The notes under the pieces were generated by a model that was not told the DNA's origin, searched no databases, and saw only the letters and a list, made by a program, of their open reading frames with translations. A DNA stretch of 64,000 bases from contig CAJJIY010000004.1 in the NCBI GenBank assembly GCA_905187695.1, positions 1-64,000 of the forward strand, in the 5' to 3' direction. Made by a program: the position numbers and the translations under genes. This DNA comes from an uncultured Eubacteriales bacterium (GTDB lineage: Bacteria > Bacillota > Clostridia > Oscillospirales > CAG-272). Shown piece after piece: positions 1-9,886 of the stretch (its first letter is position 1; every line of letters starts with the position of its first letter).

Positions 1-3000
1 TTTTCACCGCGCCGGCCGCGCTTCCCGTCACGGCGACCGCGACCGTCACCATCGGAGCGCAGACCTGCGTGTTCAAAATTTTCGGCGCGGACGGGGAGAC
101 CGAGCTTGCCGCGCTGCGAACCGGCGCGCTGGCGCACCTGGAGGCACTTTCCGCGCAGACCGAGCGCATCACCAGCGATCTGTTTCTCCCGACCGCTGTG
201 AAGGATGCCGGCGTGACGATCACCTGGACGAGCAGTGACCGCGCGGTCATGTCGGATGCCGGCAAGGTCGCGGACGAGGTGAGCGACGGCTCGCCGATCA
301 CGCTTTTTGCCGAGGTCCGGATCAACGAGAGGGTCTACACGCTTTCCTACAAATTTGCGGTTTCCAGCATCGACAACGAAATGCGATTCAACAATCTGCT
401 TTCGGCCATGAGTCCCATCACCCTCAAAGAAGTGTTTTTGGGCGGCGAGGAATCCAGCGCGGATTTTATAAAATCGCACCAGTTCCTTCCGAACGCGCTG
501 AACAACTCGGCCTATTCCTATCGCACGGCCTATGTTTCTCCGGCCGACACCACCCTGACCCAGGTGAATTTCACCTGGAACGGTTATGAAAACATCGGCC
601 TGACCTCCCTTCGTTATGCGCAGGATACCGCCTATAACTATGTGTCGGTTTATGAAAACGCAAACGGCGAGCAGGCGGTCTATCTCAACACCCCGGTGTT
701 CAGCACCTTTGCGCAGATCCAGGTAACGGCACAGTTCAAGGGGGACGAAAAGGTTTACAGCGGTCTGCTCAACATCATGATCGAAACCGGCAACTATGAA
801 GAATTGCTGGATAGCGTATTCGACTTTGTACAAAGCCGGATAGACGAGGTGGATCTTTACAAAAACCTCATCAGAACCAGAATGGCGGACGGCATGGCCG
901 CCGAACGAGCCGATTTTTCGCTTTCTTCGCTCTATGCGCTCCACACCTCCAGTCTGAGCACCGGCAAATATTCCATTACCTACACGGCGGGGGAGAGCGG
1001 CGGGGTGTTTTCCGCCGCGGCACAGCGGCTGCGCGTGCCTTATGAAGGCGGCAGTTATCAGGCCTATACGCTTCTGGACGATATAGAAGGGTATGAAACC
1101 GAGGCTGTGACGGGAGCGGGACTTTATATCCGGGTGGAAACCGATGCCGGAGCCTTTTATGTCAGCGCGACCGAGGCGGGAGCCGCAGTCAGTGCCGACG
1201 GTGAGACCGTGATCGACGGGACGGGAAAGATTTTCCTGCCGGTGAACGGCTCCTATGATTTCAGTGTGGATCTCACCAAGGCCGGCCCTCATGAAACGAT
1301 GGTGCCGGTGACCGTGACGGTTCGTTATACCTACAAACCGTTGGTCCAGTCGGTGCGGACTCTGTATGTCCCGGTGCCGGCCGTGATCCTCCCGGATGAG
1401 AACGGGTTCCGGAATCAGAGCGTTTTCAACGCCGTGAAATATCAGATGTATGCCGCGTTGCCGGAGGCCGAGCGCGTCAAAAGCAATCAGGCCTTTGTCG
1501 TGTCCGGCAATAAAGTGACCAACCGCACGCCCGCGTACATCCTTTTGCGCGACATCGAGCGGTGTAACGGGGCCGCCGGGAACTGGTTTGAAGGGGAATA
1601 TAACGGCGCGGCGCTTACCATCGCTTATGGCGCCCCCATTACGGCGCTTCGCTTTTATGTCGGCCGTGCGGACGCGGCGGCCGATATACGGGAGAGTCGG
1701 ATTTATGATTTTCTCGCGCTTCTGAAATGGGGCGCCGGCAACCGCTCCGTACAGGCGTGGGAAACGATTTCCGGCACTTATGACGGTCTGACCAAAACCG
1801 TTTTACCCGTGGCCTATGAAAACGGCGGCTATGCCGCTTTGCCGTCCGGCACGGTCGAAACCGGAATTGTGCCGTCTGCGCAAACGGAAAACGGCGATTA
1901 TCGCTATTATGACACATCGGACGGCGTGTGGAAATATTACAATCTTTCCGGCGCGGAGACGAGTTCCTACACGCTGACCTTCAACTGTTTCACGCTTTCT
2001 CTTGCCTCCTACAGCAGATATTATCTCTATGAAACAACCGGCGGGACCTTGGCCTATACCACCACGGCCGGGGCCTCCAACGCGTCTTTTGCCCTTTTGA
2101 ACGCGGCGGAAGTGGCGGCTTTGCAAAATCCCACTGACGGTCTGACGCTGGGTACGGCGGTGGCCGGACTCAATTCTTCGGAGACTTATTATCTGTATTG
2201 CCCCGAGACCGGGCACTTTCTGCAAAAGCGCACCTCCTCCACGCTTTCCATGTCGGAGAGCGCCGCGGACGCCGCGCCGTTGACATGGAATTCGGGCAGC
2301 TTGTCCTGCCGGGTCGGGACGCCCACCTACTATATTGCATACCAGCAGAGCTGGAGCAGCAGCTCCCCTTTTCGTTATGCCCCCCAATCCGGGACCGATG
2401 TCCAAAAGTCGGTCGTTAAGACCGGTACGCTCACAGGGCCGTATTCCGTTTACAAAAACGAGAGCGGCAACTACACCGCACTGACTGAGCGCGCGGGATA
2501 CGGAACGGTGGCGAGTCTTCGGTTTCTTTCCGATTCCCGTATACAGCTGGTACACATTTCGGATGATCTGCGCGCGGCCCTCATGGTGCAAAGCGACGGA
2601 AAAGAATATCTGACGCCGGAGGAAATCTCGGCGCTTCGCGGATTTTACGCCTACATCACCGGCCGTTCGGATTTCGATACGGTGTTTGCAGGCGTCAGCA
2701 TCACCGCGCCCGGCCGGGTGATTACCGATCCAGAGGCTTTCGGGGCGGTCGTGCAAAGCATCGCGGTGGCCACATCAGAAGTAACTCGGGAAAACTGTTA
2801 TTTCAAACATACCGAGCTGATGCGCTGGGCGCTCAACAAACAAAACTTTCCGGAAAGCGCTCTTATTGAAGGCTATCCGCTCGGAAACCCGCCCAATGCC
2901 GGCGAACTTACCTATAATATCTCAATTACCGCCGCCAGCAAAAACAAATATTATTTCACGCAAACGGGCGGGATGTCCTGGACGGGAAGCGGCTTTACCA

Positions 3001-4511
3001 ACACCGCAAGCGATTCGCTGAAAAGCGGTTACTATAACGAGGACAACACCGAATACATCAGCGAACGCGAAGAAATTATCCTGAAAGCCTATTGGTATAA
3101 ACGCAATGCCACGGCTTTTGGCAATGCTTTTGACACCTACAGTGTGGTGCCGACCTACCTTTCGGAGGAGGCCGCGCCGGTCTTTACCGAGACGCTTTAT
3201 GAGGCGCTGGGGATACCCTTTGACTATACGGTTGCGGCGCGTGCCGAAGACGGAAAACTGTATCCCTTTGTGACCGGACTTTCCGGTTCGCTTGCCGCGC
3301 TTTCCTGCTTTACGGATCTGACCGAACTGGTCATTGCCGGAGATGTCACGGCAGAGAACGGCACGCGCACGGCGGGGCTTCCGGCTTTCCTGCATACCGG
3401 TTCGCTTTCTGCTTTCTACACCCGCCTTCAGGCCTTTGCCTTTGCCGGGAAACTGACCACGCTCACGCTTTCGGGTTGCGCGCAGGATTTTGTCGAATTC
3501 GATCTCTCGGGAGCCGCCGCGTTTACAGCGCTTCGGAAGCTGGATCTTTCCATGAATTACGGCATCCGGTATATCGGGCCGTTGCTGGAGCTCTCCTATA
3601 AAAATCTGACCTATCTGGATCTTTCGGGTGTGGGACAGCCGGAAGATTATCAGGAGTTTGCCCTCAACATTCTCTATAACGGGAATCATCCCACGCTGTA
3701 TTACACGCCCGATGCCAACCTGACGGAAAACGGCAGAGTCGCCGTGCCGCTTCTTTACAGTAAGGCGGCGGAAAATTCCGAGTGGCTGGCGCTCCTGTCG
3801 GAGCTGACCACACTGGCCGGGCAATATCTGCAGTTGGGGCAAAAGATCTACACCGAATCCGGCGCCGTCACACTTTACTGGCACCTGAACAGCGGCAACA
3901 CCATGTATCCTTCTCCCGTCACCCGCGCCACCGGCACCGGTGGCACCTTTGTGAGCATGGCCTCTCTTCTTTCCGCCGCCAACAGCGCGGTGGGGACGGC
4001 CGCAGAGGGGAACTACCTGGGGATGTATGTCTACTACAGCGGCAGTACGACGACCGCCTATACCAGCGGGTGCGTTTACCGGATGGTCTGGGCGGACGAC
4101 GCACATGCCCGGATCGTATATGATGACGCCGGGGGCGGCGCGAGAACCTGCCGGAGCGTGAACGGAAGCGACTTTATCGCCGCGCCTTACGGTGCCGCCG
4201 AGATTGGCGGGCTCTATTATCTGACCAAAAATCAAAGCTTTTATGCGGCCAATCGGTTTTACATCATGACCTATGATGAGGACGGCGGATTTTATTATCT
4301 TCAGACCTTCGGCACCGCCACGCCGCTCCTGGGGACGGATGAAAACGGAACATCCAACGCCTATCTGCGTCTTAAGAACGGGCGGCTTTACCTGACCACC
4401 GGCAGCGACTATTCCGGCACCGGCGGCACCGACATCGTGGAGCTGGAGGCGGTCATCCGTGTGGATGGCACCGAATACCGGCGTATTTTCCGGATCACGG
4501 TTATCGGCTGA
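1..4511 (+). CDS. Large secreted/surface protein with Ig-like and leucine-rich repeat regions (5' end missing)
   Basis: The reading frame is open to the left window edge, so the N-terminus is outside; a GTG at 69 is probably an internal valine. About 1,500 residues are visible. Near the start is a beta-rich module resembling the atrophied bacterial Ig-like domain (TWTSSDRAVMS, then a closing strand TLSYKFAVSS). The middle is rich in Tyr, Ser, Thr and Gly with no recognised enzyme motif. Around 3311-3660 lie irregular leucine-rich repeats (LTELVIAGDV, LTTLTLSGC, LRKLDLSMN, LTYLDLSGVG). It ends in another Ig-like strand pair (EYRRIFRITVIG), with no LPXTG motif or C-terminal membrane anchor. The next gene starts 33 bp downstream and has the same architecture, so the two were probably co-transcribed and related. 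A role in adhesion or the outer surface is inferred from architecture; no ligand can be named. Confidence 0.75.
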   Translation, partial: FTAPAALPVTATATVTIGAQTCVFKIFGADGETELAALRTGALAHLEALSAQTERITSDLFLPTAVKDAGVTITWTSSDRAVMSDAGKVADEVSDGSPITLFAEVRINERVYTLSYKFAVSSIDNEMRFNNLLSAMSPITLKEVFLGGEESSADFIKSHQFLPNALNNSAYSYRTAYVSPADTTLTQVNFTWNGYENIGLTSLRYAQDTAYNYVSVYENANGEQAVYLNTPVFSTFAQIQVTAQFKGDEKVYSGLLNIMIETGNYEELLDSVFDFVQSRIDEVDLYKNLIRTRMADGMAAERADFSLSSLYALHTSSLSTGKYSITYTAGESGGVFSAAAQRLRVPYEGGSYQAYTLLDDIEGYETEAVTGAGLYIRVETDAGAFYVSATEAGAAVSADGETVIDGTGKIFLPVNGSYDFSVDLTKAGPHETMVPVTVTVRYTYKPLVQSVRTLYVPVPAVILPDENGFRNQSVFNAVKYQMYAALPEAERVKSNQAFVVSGNKVTNRTPAYILLRDIERCNGAAGNWFEGEYNGAALTIAYGAPITALRFYVGRADAAADIRESRIYDFLALLKWGAGNRSVQAWETISGTYDGLTKTVLPVAYENGGYAALPSGTVETGIVPSAQTENGDYRYYDTSDGVWKYYNLSGAETSSYTLTFNCFTLSLASYSRYYLYETTGGTLAYTTTAGASNASFALLNAAEVAALQNPTDGLTLGTAVAGLNSSETYYLYCPETGHFLQKRTSSTLSMSESAADAAPLTWNSGSLSCRVGTPTYYIAYQQSWSSSSPFRYAPQSGTDVQKSVVKTGTLTGPYSVYKNESGNYTALTERAGYGTVASLRFLSDSRIQLVHISDDLRAALMVQSDGKEYLTPEEISALRGFYAYITGRSDFDTVFAGVSITAPGRVITDPEAFGAVVQSIAVATSEVTRENCYFKHTELMRWALNKQNFPESALIEGYPLGNPPNAGELTYNISITAASKNKYYFTQTGGMSWTGSGFTNTASDSLKSGYYNEDNTEYISEREEIILKAYWYKRNATAFGNAFDTYSVVPTYLSEEAAPVFTETLYEALGIPFDYTVAARAEDGKLYPFVTGLSGSLAALSCFTDLTELVIAGDVTAENGTRTAGLPAFLHTGSLSAFYTRLQAFAFAGKLTTLTLSGCAQDFVEFDLSGAAAFTALRKLDLSMNYGIRYIGPLLELSYKNLTYLDLSGVGQPEDYQEFALNILYNGNHPTLYYTPDANLTENGRVAVPLLYSKAAENSEWLALLSELTTLAGQYLQLGQKIYTESGAVTLYWHLNSGNTMYPSPVTRATGTGGTFVSMASLLSAANSAVGTAAEGNYLGMYVYYSGSTTTAYTSGCVYRMVWADDAHARIVYDDAGGGARTCRSVNGSDFIAAPYGAAEIGGLYYLTKNQSFYAANRFYIMTYDEDGGFYYLQTFGTATPLLGTDENGTSNAYLRLKNGRLYLTTGSDYSGTGGTDIVELEAVIRVDGTEYRRIFRITVIG

Positions 4512-4544
4512 TCTCGGCCGATCCAAAGAAAGGGGGAGAACGGG

Positions 4545-7500
4545 ATGAAAAAAAGCACGCTTCCGGCTGAAAAAATGCCGGCATCGGGAAAACTGAAAAT
4601 CAAGATTCTGGCGGGCGCACTGACCGTTTTGCTCCTTTTGGCCGGAACGGTCGGCGTTGTCTGGGCGTATTTTACGCTCTCGGCCGAAAAAGAACCGGCG
4701 CTTTCCCTGGATTTCACAGCCGAAACTGTGCAGATCCCGGATTTTGACGCGCTGTTTGCCGCTGTCAAGGCCGAAAGTTACAATGATGGTGCGCCGGTCT
4801 CTCAAAACGGAAGCGTCTCGCGCCGCACCCTGCTCCTGACGGCGGATATCAGCCTGCCTGCCGATTTGCTGGTCAGCGCCGATGTCAGCCTTGATCTGGG
4901 CGGGCATGATCTGATCCTCAACGGGTATACGCTGACTTTCCGGCACACCTATGCCGGCGCGTTGACGGTCCGCAACGGCCGTGTGATCCTCAGTGCCGGC
5001 CAGACCGGCGGAATCCTGGCGGATACGCCCCGCGCCGCCGTCCTTTTTGAGGGCGTTACGGTGGGCACGCTGAGTGAGTCGGGCGATTTTACTGCCGCAA
5101 CGGGATCGTTTTTGCGGGTGATCTCCACCGATCCCGCTTTCGTGGCCGCGCATTTCTTTTCCAAAGTGGCCGCAGCGCTGGCCGATGAATCCACGCTTTT
5201 GCGTTCTCTGCCGGAGGCCGACAGCCTGACCGGAAAGACCGGTTTCACGCCGGATCTGTTCTGGGTCGCGCCGGGTTACTGTACGGCACATCCGGACAGT
5301 CCCTGTTCGTTGCTTCTCTCGGATGCGGATCTGCCTTTGCATGAATACGGTTATCCGGGGGTGACGGTTGCCTATACCGGCGACAGTGTGATTTCCGGGC
5401 AGGGGCGCCGGCTTTCGGCCGGGGACGGGACGCTTTGCGCCGTTGTCACCGTGGACGGCGGAGAAGGCGAAACGACTTTCAGCTGTGAATTTCCGTTGCA
5501 CGCTCCCGATCTTTCCACGCTTTCCGCACGGGCTTCGGCGGCGCTGACGCTGGCCGGGCGGGTGCTGTCCCGTTACCGCGGGACGGTGAGCGGAGAGGAA
5601 ACGGTCTGGACGGGACTGGTGCTCAACCGCGACACTTATCTGCCGCGTACTTTCGGCGCTTTGCCGGATGTCCGGCTTTCCTATACCGGCGCGGACGAGG
5701 CCGGAATGCTTACTTTCCCGGCGGCGGGCAGCGAACCGTTGCGCACCGACGCGACCGAGCTTTTCGTGCCCACCGCCGACACCGTCACGCTGACCGTGAC
5801 GGCATCCGGCACGGACGGAACCTTTCTCTCGGATTCCTCTTTTGAAATGCGGAGCACCAACACCGCCAATGTCCGCAGTGCCGTGACGGTGGCAGGAGAT
5901 CTGCTGAAAAAATGGTACGGCCAGAAAATTGAGGTGACGGCCAACGGGGACGGCTCCTATTCATACGCCGGCGCGCAGGCCGCCGACCCCACGGTGGGAT
6001 ATTTCCCGCTTTACACACTGGAGTATTATACCCAGGGCGGCTTTGCGGCCGAATGTCCCGGCGTCAGCCGGATTGCCTATTCGGTGGTCTACGGGAACAC
6101 GGCCGCGCAGTATTACGGGTTGGAAGCGGCCGCCGCCGGGGAAAACTGGGAGCGCCTTTTTGTGGCCACCGGAAACCCGGAAGATGATGCCGGGCGGGTC
6201 TATCTCCATGTGGAAATGCGTGTGACTTATGGCGGCGTTCCTTCCGATGTCACGCTGGAACTGCCGATTGAATGTTATCAGAAAGGCGATGAAGGCGGCA
6301 CCAGCCGGTTCCTTCCTTACTATTCGGTGCTGGACCGCACGGTGTATGCACAGACGGGCGGGCGGACGCACGCTGCCTTTGAGATGCCGTTCAACTATCA
6401 GCGCGGCATGCCGGTCATGGTTTACGGTTTTACGGTTATCGGCGGGGACGAGGCCGCGCTTTCGGCCGTTGCCGGCATGATGGGGCTGGTTTTTGTGGAT
6501 AAAGACGGGGTGGAGCACACGCTTTCGGGCAAACTGGTATCGCTGACCCCCGCGGGGGAGAGCGAGGCCGTAACGGTGCTGTCTTTTGCGGATTCGCTGG
6601 CGGAAATTCTCACCACATCCGCCCTGTACAGGGCCAACGCCGAGAGCGGCAAAGCCTATTACCGGGTGACGATCGACGCCGGAGAGGCTCCCGCCGCCAA
6701 CACCGAGATCGCGCTGGTGTATCAGTATAAAATGGCTTATACGGCCGCTTCTTTTACAACTTACCGGCAATACAGCGCTTTTACGGTGCCGGGTCTGCTC
6801 CGTTACGGAAAAGAGATCCCGGATGAGAATTTCTTTTTGTGGATCTACAACCGTTTCCGCCCGTCCGGGGAAGAGATCGACAGCGTCGGGGACGCGGTAA
6901 TCGAAGCGGACTGGCTCCGCAACGATCTCCCGCTTGACCGCGCCGATACCGGGGATACGCGCCTTCTGGCCGTCACCGATTTCACCGGCATCCGGTATCT
7001 GCGCGGCACAACGCGGGTCAACCTCACGGGGGCGACCGTCATGGCGGCGGTGATCCGGGAAATCGCTTCTATGGAATCGCTGACTTCTCTCACGCTGGAG
7101 TCCTGCGACATCACCGTGAGCGACACCGATGACAATCCTTTTGAAAGCTGGTGCGATCCTGCGCTTTCAGAACTTTCCGGCCTTACGCTTCTGCGGCTTG
7201 GCGGAAACCGGATCTCCTCTTTTGTCTGGCTGTTGGATTTCTGCCGCAATGTGGCGGGTAACCTGACCAAAATCTACATTAGCGACAATGTGCCCGGCAC
7301 GGGCGATGCGGATAATGTTTTTTACGGCTCGGACGGTCTTTCCAATTATGATACCTACCAAAGCCTTTCGGAGATGGGCGTAGAGATCTATTCGGGCGGC
7401 TCGCTCGTCGGCCCCGCGCTCTTCGCAGACAGCCGTTCCGCCGCGCAGGTCTATCTCAGTCTGCGCAGTCTTTCCTATCAGAACAAGCTTCCGGCCGGCG

Positions 7501-7718
7501 TTTCGCTGACCGAAGAGATGCTGTCGCAATACAGCACCGACCCGGCGGATTACGGCCTGTCCGGCGAGGTTTCCAATGCAAAATATTCCTGCACGGCAGA
7601 TTCGGTAAAGATTGCCTTTGCGCTGGCAGACGCCAATACCTTTACGCTGACTTATACCGCCACGGTCGGTACGGATACCTACCGGATGGTGCTCCACTTT
7701 ACGGTCACTGCCGACTGA
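4545..7718 (+). CDS. Large exported LRR/Ig-like protein with SipW-type signal region
   Basis: A protein of 1,057 residues. The start is supported by GGGGGAGAA upstream of the ATG. Residues 15-42 form one hydrophobic segment followed directly by WAYFT, the motif that ends SipW-type (TasA/camelysin class) signal peptides. Residues about 95-150 look like a short beta-helix (LDLGGHDLILNGYTL, LTVRNGRVILS). Several beta-sandwich-like stretches follow, then leucine-rich repeats near residues 840-920 (LTSLTLESCDI, LTLLRLGGNRIS, LTKIYISDN). The C-terminus is an Ig-like strand pair (TFTLTYTATVG, MVLHFTVTAD). It lies between another LRR giant and two small proteins with the same WF/YF signal motif. It is probably a surface or extracellular-matrix structural protein; binding partner unknown. 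Confidence 0.75.
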   Translation: MKKSTLPAEKMPASGKLKIKILAGALTVLLLLAGTVGVVWAYFTLSAEKEPALSLDFTAETVQIPDFDALFAAVKAESYNDGAPVSQNGSVSRRTLLLTADISLPADLLVSADVSLDLGGHDLILNGYTLTFRHTYAGALTVRNGRVILSAGQTGGILADTPRAAVLFEGVTVGTLSESGDFTAATGSFLRVISTDPAFVAAHFFSKVAAALADESTLLRSLPEADSLTGKTGFTPDLFWVAPGYCTAHPDSPCSLLLSDADLPLHEYGYPGVTVAYTGDSVISGQGRRLSAGDGTLCAVVTVDGGEGETTFSCEFPLHAPDLSTLSARASAALTLAGRVLSRYRGTVSGEETVWTGLVLNRDTYLPRTFGALPDVRLSYTGADEAGMLTFPAAGSEPLRTDATELFVPTADTVTLTVTASGTDGTFLSDSSFEMRSTNTANVRSAVTVAGDLLKKWYGQKIEVTANGDGSYSYAGAQAADPTVGYFPLYTLEYYTQGGFAAECPGVSRIAYSVVYGNTAAQYYGLEAAAAGENWERLFVATGNPEDDAGRVYLHVEMRVTYGGVPSDVTLELPIECYQKGDEGGTSRFLPYYSVLDRTVYAQTGGRTHAAFEMPFNYQRGMPVMVYGFTVIGGDEAALSAVAGMMGLVFVDKDGVEHTLSGKLVSLTPAGESEAVTVLSFADSLAEILTTSALYRANAESGKAYYRVTIDAGEAPAANTEIALVYQYKMAYTAASFTTYRQYSAFTVPGLLRYGKEIPDENFFLWIYNRFRPSGEEIDSVGDAVIEADWLRNDLPLDRADTGDTRLLAVTDFTGIRYLRGTTRVNLTGATVMAAVIREIASMESLTSLTLESCDITVSDTDDNPFESWCDPALSELSGLTLLRLGGNRISSFVWLLDFCRNVAGNLTKIYISDNVPGTGDADNVFYGSDGLSNYDTYQSLSEMGVEIYSGGSLVGPALFADSRSAAQVYLSLRSLSYQNKLPAGVSLTEEMLSQYSTDPADYGLSGEVSNAKYSCTADSVKIAFALADANTFTLTYTATVGTDTYRMVLHFTVTAD

Positions 7719-7740
7719 TTTTTTCGGAAAGGAGACGGCT

Positions 7741-8643
7741 ATGCGTCATTTTTTTGCCAAACTTAAAGAAAAATCGCTGTTGCGCCCGCTCATCGGCGTG
7801 ATCGCGGCGGCGTTGCTTGTTTCGGTCACGGCCGTCTCCTTCGCGCTCACACGCGGGGGTACGCTTTCGTGGTTTTCGGAAAACCGGAAGACCGGGGCCG
7901 CCGGCATGCAGGTGAGCGCCCGGAGCGATTTCCTGCGCTTTGAAGACCTCATCACGGTGGAACCCGCCGTGGGCAACAGCGCTTTTGAAACGCTGTATTT
8001 CCGCCGGGCGCAGGACGGGGGATACTATCAGATTGTCAAAGTCCCTGCGGGGGAAACCGCCGCCGATCCGGCCGGAAGCGTGGGGGGCGAGGACTATACT
8101 TTTGCCGCCGATGCCGCAGGCGCGCGCGTGCCCTTTTCGCTGACCGGACTTTTCCCGGGGGAAACGCTGCTGGTGACGGTCCGTTTCCGCGCCTATGGGG
8201 AACAAGCCGTTCCGTACAGCCTTTCTCTGTCGGATTTTGATGACAGCGCCGGCTGTTTTACCATCGGGGAGGGGGAAAACAACACGCCGGGCACCTACAG
8301 CGTGCTGGGTATTTTCCGCGCCGAACTGGTCAGTCTTTCGGCCGAGCAGAACGCCGCCCCGGATTACCGGGTCGGCGCGCACAGCGGATCCTATTTTGCT
8401 TCTTTTGATACCGAAAACGGTTGTTCGGTAAAAACGGCCGATCCCTTTGAGATTGTTAGCGGCACCGCCGCGCCCTCGGACGGGGTCGTCAGCTGCAGCT
8501 TCCGGGTGTCGCTGGATCTGGGGGATGCCGCCGCGGGCACGCAGTATTACAGTCTGCGGGGGACGGTGACCAATATGCTTTCCAAAAAGCGTTTTTCGGT
8601 GGGAGCGCTGTCGCTCTCTTCGACCAAGGAGGGAGAAGGATGA
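7741..8643 (+). CDS. TasA/camelysin-like exported protein
   Basis: A protein of 300 residues; AAAGGAG sits at good spacing before the ATG. A basic N-terminus is followed by a membrane segment (residues about 15-36) and then GGTLSWFSEN, which matches the end of SipW-cognate signal peptides (small residues, then aromatic-Phe-Ser/Thr). The mature part is beta-rich and includes LTGLFPGETLLVTVRF followed by YSLSLSDF, the proline-glycine turn and 'missing neighbour strand' pattern seen in TasA/camelysin-like folds. No catalytic motif is visible. It overlaps the next gene by 4 bp (ATGA). I infer a matrix or filament subunit, or an accessory to one. The family assignment rests on motif and layout only. 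Confidence 0.65.
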   Translation: MRHFFAKLKEKSLLRPLIGVIAAALLVSVTAVSFALTRGGTLSWFSENRKTGAAGMQVSARSDFLRFEDLITVEPAVGNSAFETLYFRRAQDGGYYQIVKVPAGETAADPAGSVGGEDYTFAADAAGARVPFSLTGLFPGETLLVTVRFRAYGEQAVPYSLSLSDFDDSAGCFTIGEGENNTPGTYSVLGIFRAELVSLSAEQNAAPDYRVGAHSGSYFASFDTENGCSVKTADPFEIVSGTAAPSDGVVSCSFRVSLDLGDAAAGTQYYSLRGTVTNMLSKKRFSVGALSLSSTKEGEG

Positions 8644-9449
8644 AAAAAAGAGCGGTTATGCTGAGCCTTTCTTTCCTGTTGCTTCTCTCGGTTCTTCTCT
8701 GTTCTCCCTTTACGCTGTCGTGGTTCGGCCGCGGAGACGGCACGGGGGTGGATTTTGAATTACTGGAGATCAATTCCACCGTCACGCTGTACCGGGGAGT
8801 GGATAGCAACCAAAACGGTGTGCCGGACAGGGCCGCCGCGCCGGTCTCCATGAAATATTACGAGGAAATCTATGAGTTTACCGATCCGGTCTCGGATTTT
8901 GCCCTGAGTGAGGGGACGCACACCGAAACGAAACTTTCTCTGTCGGTCGCGGGCCTGATGCCGGGGCAGAGCGCCACCTATAAATTTGTGCTGGAAAACA
9001 ACAGCGATGCCGAAAACGAAATACACATGGCGCTGGATTTCGGCAGTCTCTCGGCCGCCTCGGACGCACGCCTGCTCCGGGCGCTGTCCGTGGAGGTGAT
9101 CCCGATCGCCCACGGAGAAGAGACCTATACGCTTGATTTTTCGGCCGCGGCAAAGGCTTTTCTCATGGACGGCCTGTCGGCCGGTTCGCTGGATTTCGCG
9201 GCCTCGCACCTGCCGGGCCTTGTGGCCGCGTCGCAGTCCGGGGACGGCACGGCCAACTGCCTGGATTTCTGGTTCCGCGTCAGACTGGAACCCCGTGAGG
9301 CGCTCAATGCGCACATCCGGGCGCAAAACGGAACGCTTGCCGCCGGGGAAACGCCGGCGGACGAGATCGGGGAGACGGAATACAACGCGTTGGCCGGTCT
9401 TGCGGTGCAAAATCTCCTTTTCCGGATATACTTTGATGTGGTGCTTTGA
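8640..9449 (+). CDS. TasA/camelysin-like exported protein, second copy type
   Basis: A protein of 269 residues whose ATG overlaps the stop of the previous gene. It has a hydrophobic N-terminal segment (residues 5-23) followed by PFTLSWFG, again the aromatic-Phe motif of SipW-type signal peptides. The mature region contains LMPGQSATYKFVLENN, a close parallel to the LFPGETLLVTVRF element of the upstream protein, and ends in beta strands (NLLFRIYFDVVL). The stretch GVDSNQNGVPD is Asp/Asn-rich and could bind calcium. It is likely translationally coupled with the preceding gene and may be the second component of a two-part fibre or matrix. No signal peptidase of the SipW type is present in the window. 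Confidence 0.65.
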   Translation: MKKRAVMLSLSFLLLLSVLLCSPFTLSWFGRGDGTGVDFELLEINSTVTLYRGVDSNQNGVPDRAAAPVSMKYYEEIYEFTDPVSDFALSEGTHTETKLSLSVAGLMPGQSATYKFVLENNSDAENEIHMALDFGSLSAASDARLLRALSVEVIPIAHGEETYTLDFSAAAKAFLMDGLSAGSLDFAASHLPGLVAASQSGDGTANCLDFWFRVRLEPREALNAHIRAQNGTLAAGETPADEIGETEYNALAGLAVQNLLFRIYFDVVL

Positions 9450-9476
9450 AATTTTGTTTCTGAAAGGATGAAAATC

Positions 9477-9797
9477 ATGAAAAACATCGAAAAAGCCAAG
9501 GTGCTCTGCCTGAAAGAAGAAGTTGCCTATGCCGAAGGACAGGTTGTCAGCAAAACGCTGGCGCAGAACGGGGCCGTCAGCGTCACGCTTTTTTCCTTTG
9601 ACAAAAACGAGGAGATCGGCACGCACGCCGCCGGCGGCGACGCATTCGTCACCTGCCTGGAGGGTGAGGGCAGGATCACCATTGACGGCAAAGAATTCCT
9701 GGTGCACGAGGGCGAATCCATCGTGATGCCCAAGGGTCATCCGCATTCGCTTTTCGCGGTGGAACGCTTTAAAATGCTGTTGGTGGTCGTATTCTGA
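9477..9797 (+). CDS. Small cupin-domain protein
   Basis: A single-domain cupin of about 106 residues. I chose ATG 9477 rather than ATG 9468 because GAAAGG at 9462-9467 is adjacent to the first ATG but 9 bases from the second. The second cupin motif is clear (EGESIVMPKGHPHSL), preceded by the acid-rich strand EGEGRITIDGKEF. The first motif is degenerate: one His (GTHAAGG) and the Glu remain, but the usual His-x-His pair is incomplete. Small cupins of this kind bind a metal and act as enzymes or ligand sensors; the substrate cannot be named. It is the last gene before a strong terminator and follows the exported-protein genes by 27 bp. Confidence 0.8.
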   Translation: MKNIEKAKVLCLKEEVAYAEGQVVSKTLAQNGAVSVTLFSFDKNEEIGTHAAGGDAFVTCLEGEGRITIDGKEFLVHEGESIVMPKGHPHSLFAVERFKMLLVVVF

Positions 9798-9824
9798 AAC
9801 CGCCGCGGATTCTCGTGAACAGAA

Positions 9825-9857
9825 GGCCGGAGCGCGTTTGCTCCGGCCCTCTTTTTC
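9825..9857 (+). terminator. Rho-independent terminator after the cupin gene
   Basis: A 9-bp perfect GC stem (GGCCGGAGC / GCTCCGGCC) with a 6-base loop, followed by CTCTTTTTCT. It closes the surface-protein/cupin transcription unit. Confidence 0.9.
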
Positions 9858-9886
9858 TCCCTTTCACGGCGGATTTTCCCGTGGGG

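Noticed and set aside
2922..5501. 859-codon open frame on the minus strand
   Set aside because: It lies antisense to two well-supported exported-protein genes, has no ribosome binding site, and its protein is Arg/Gly/His-rich without domains; a shadow of GC-rich codon use.
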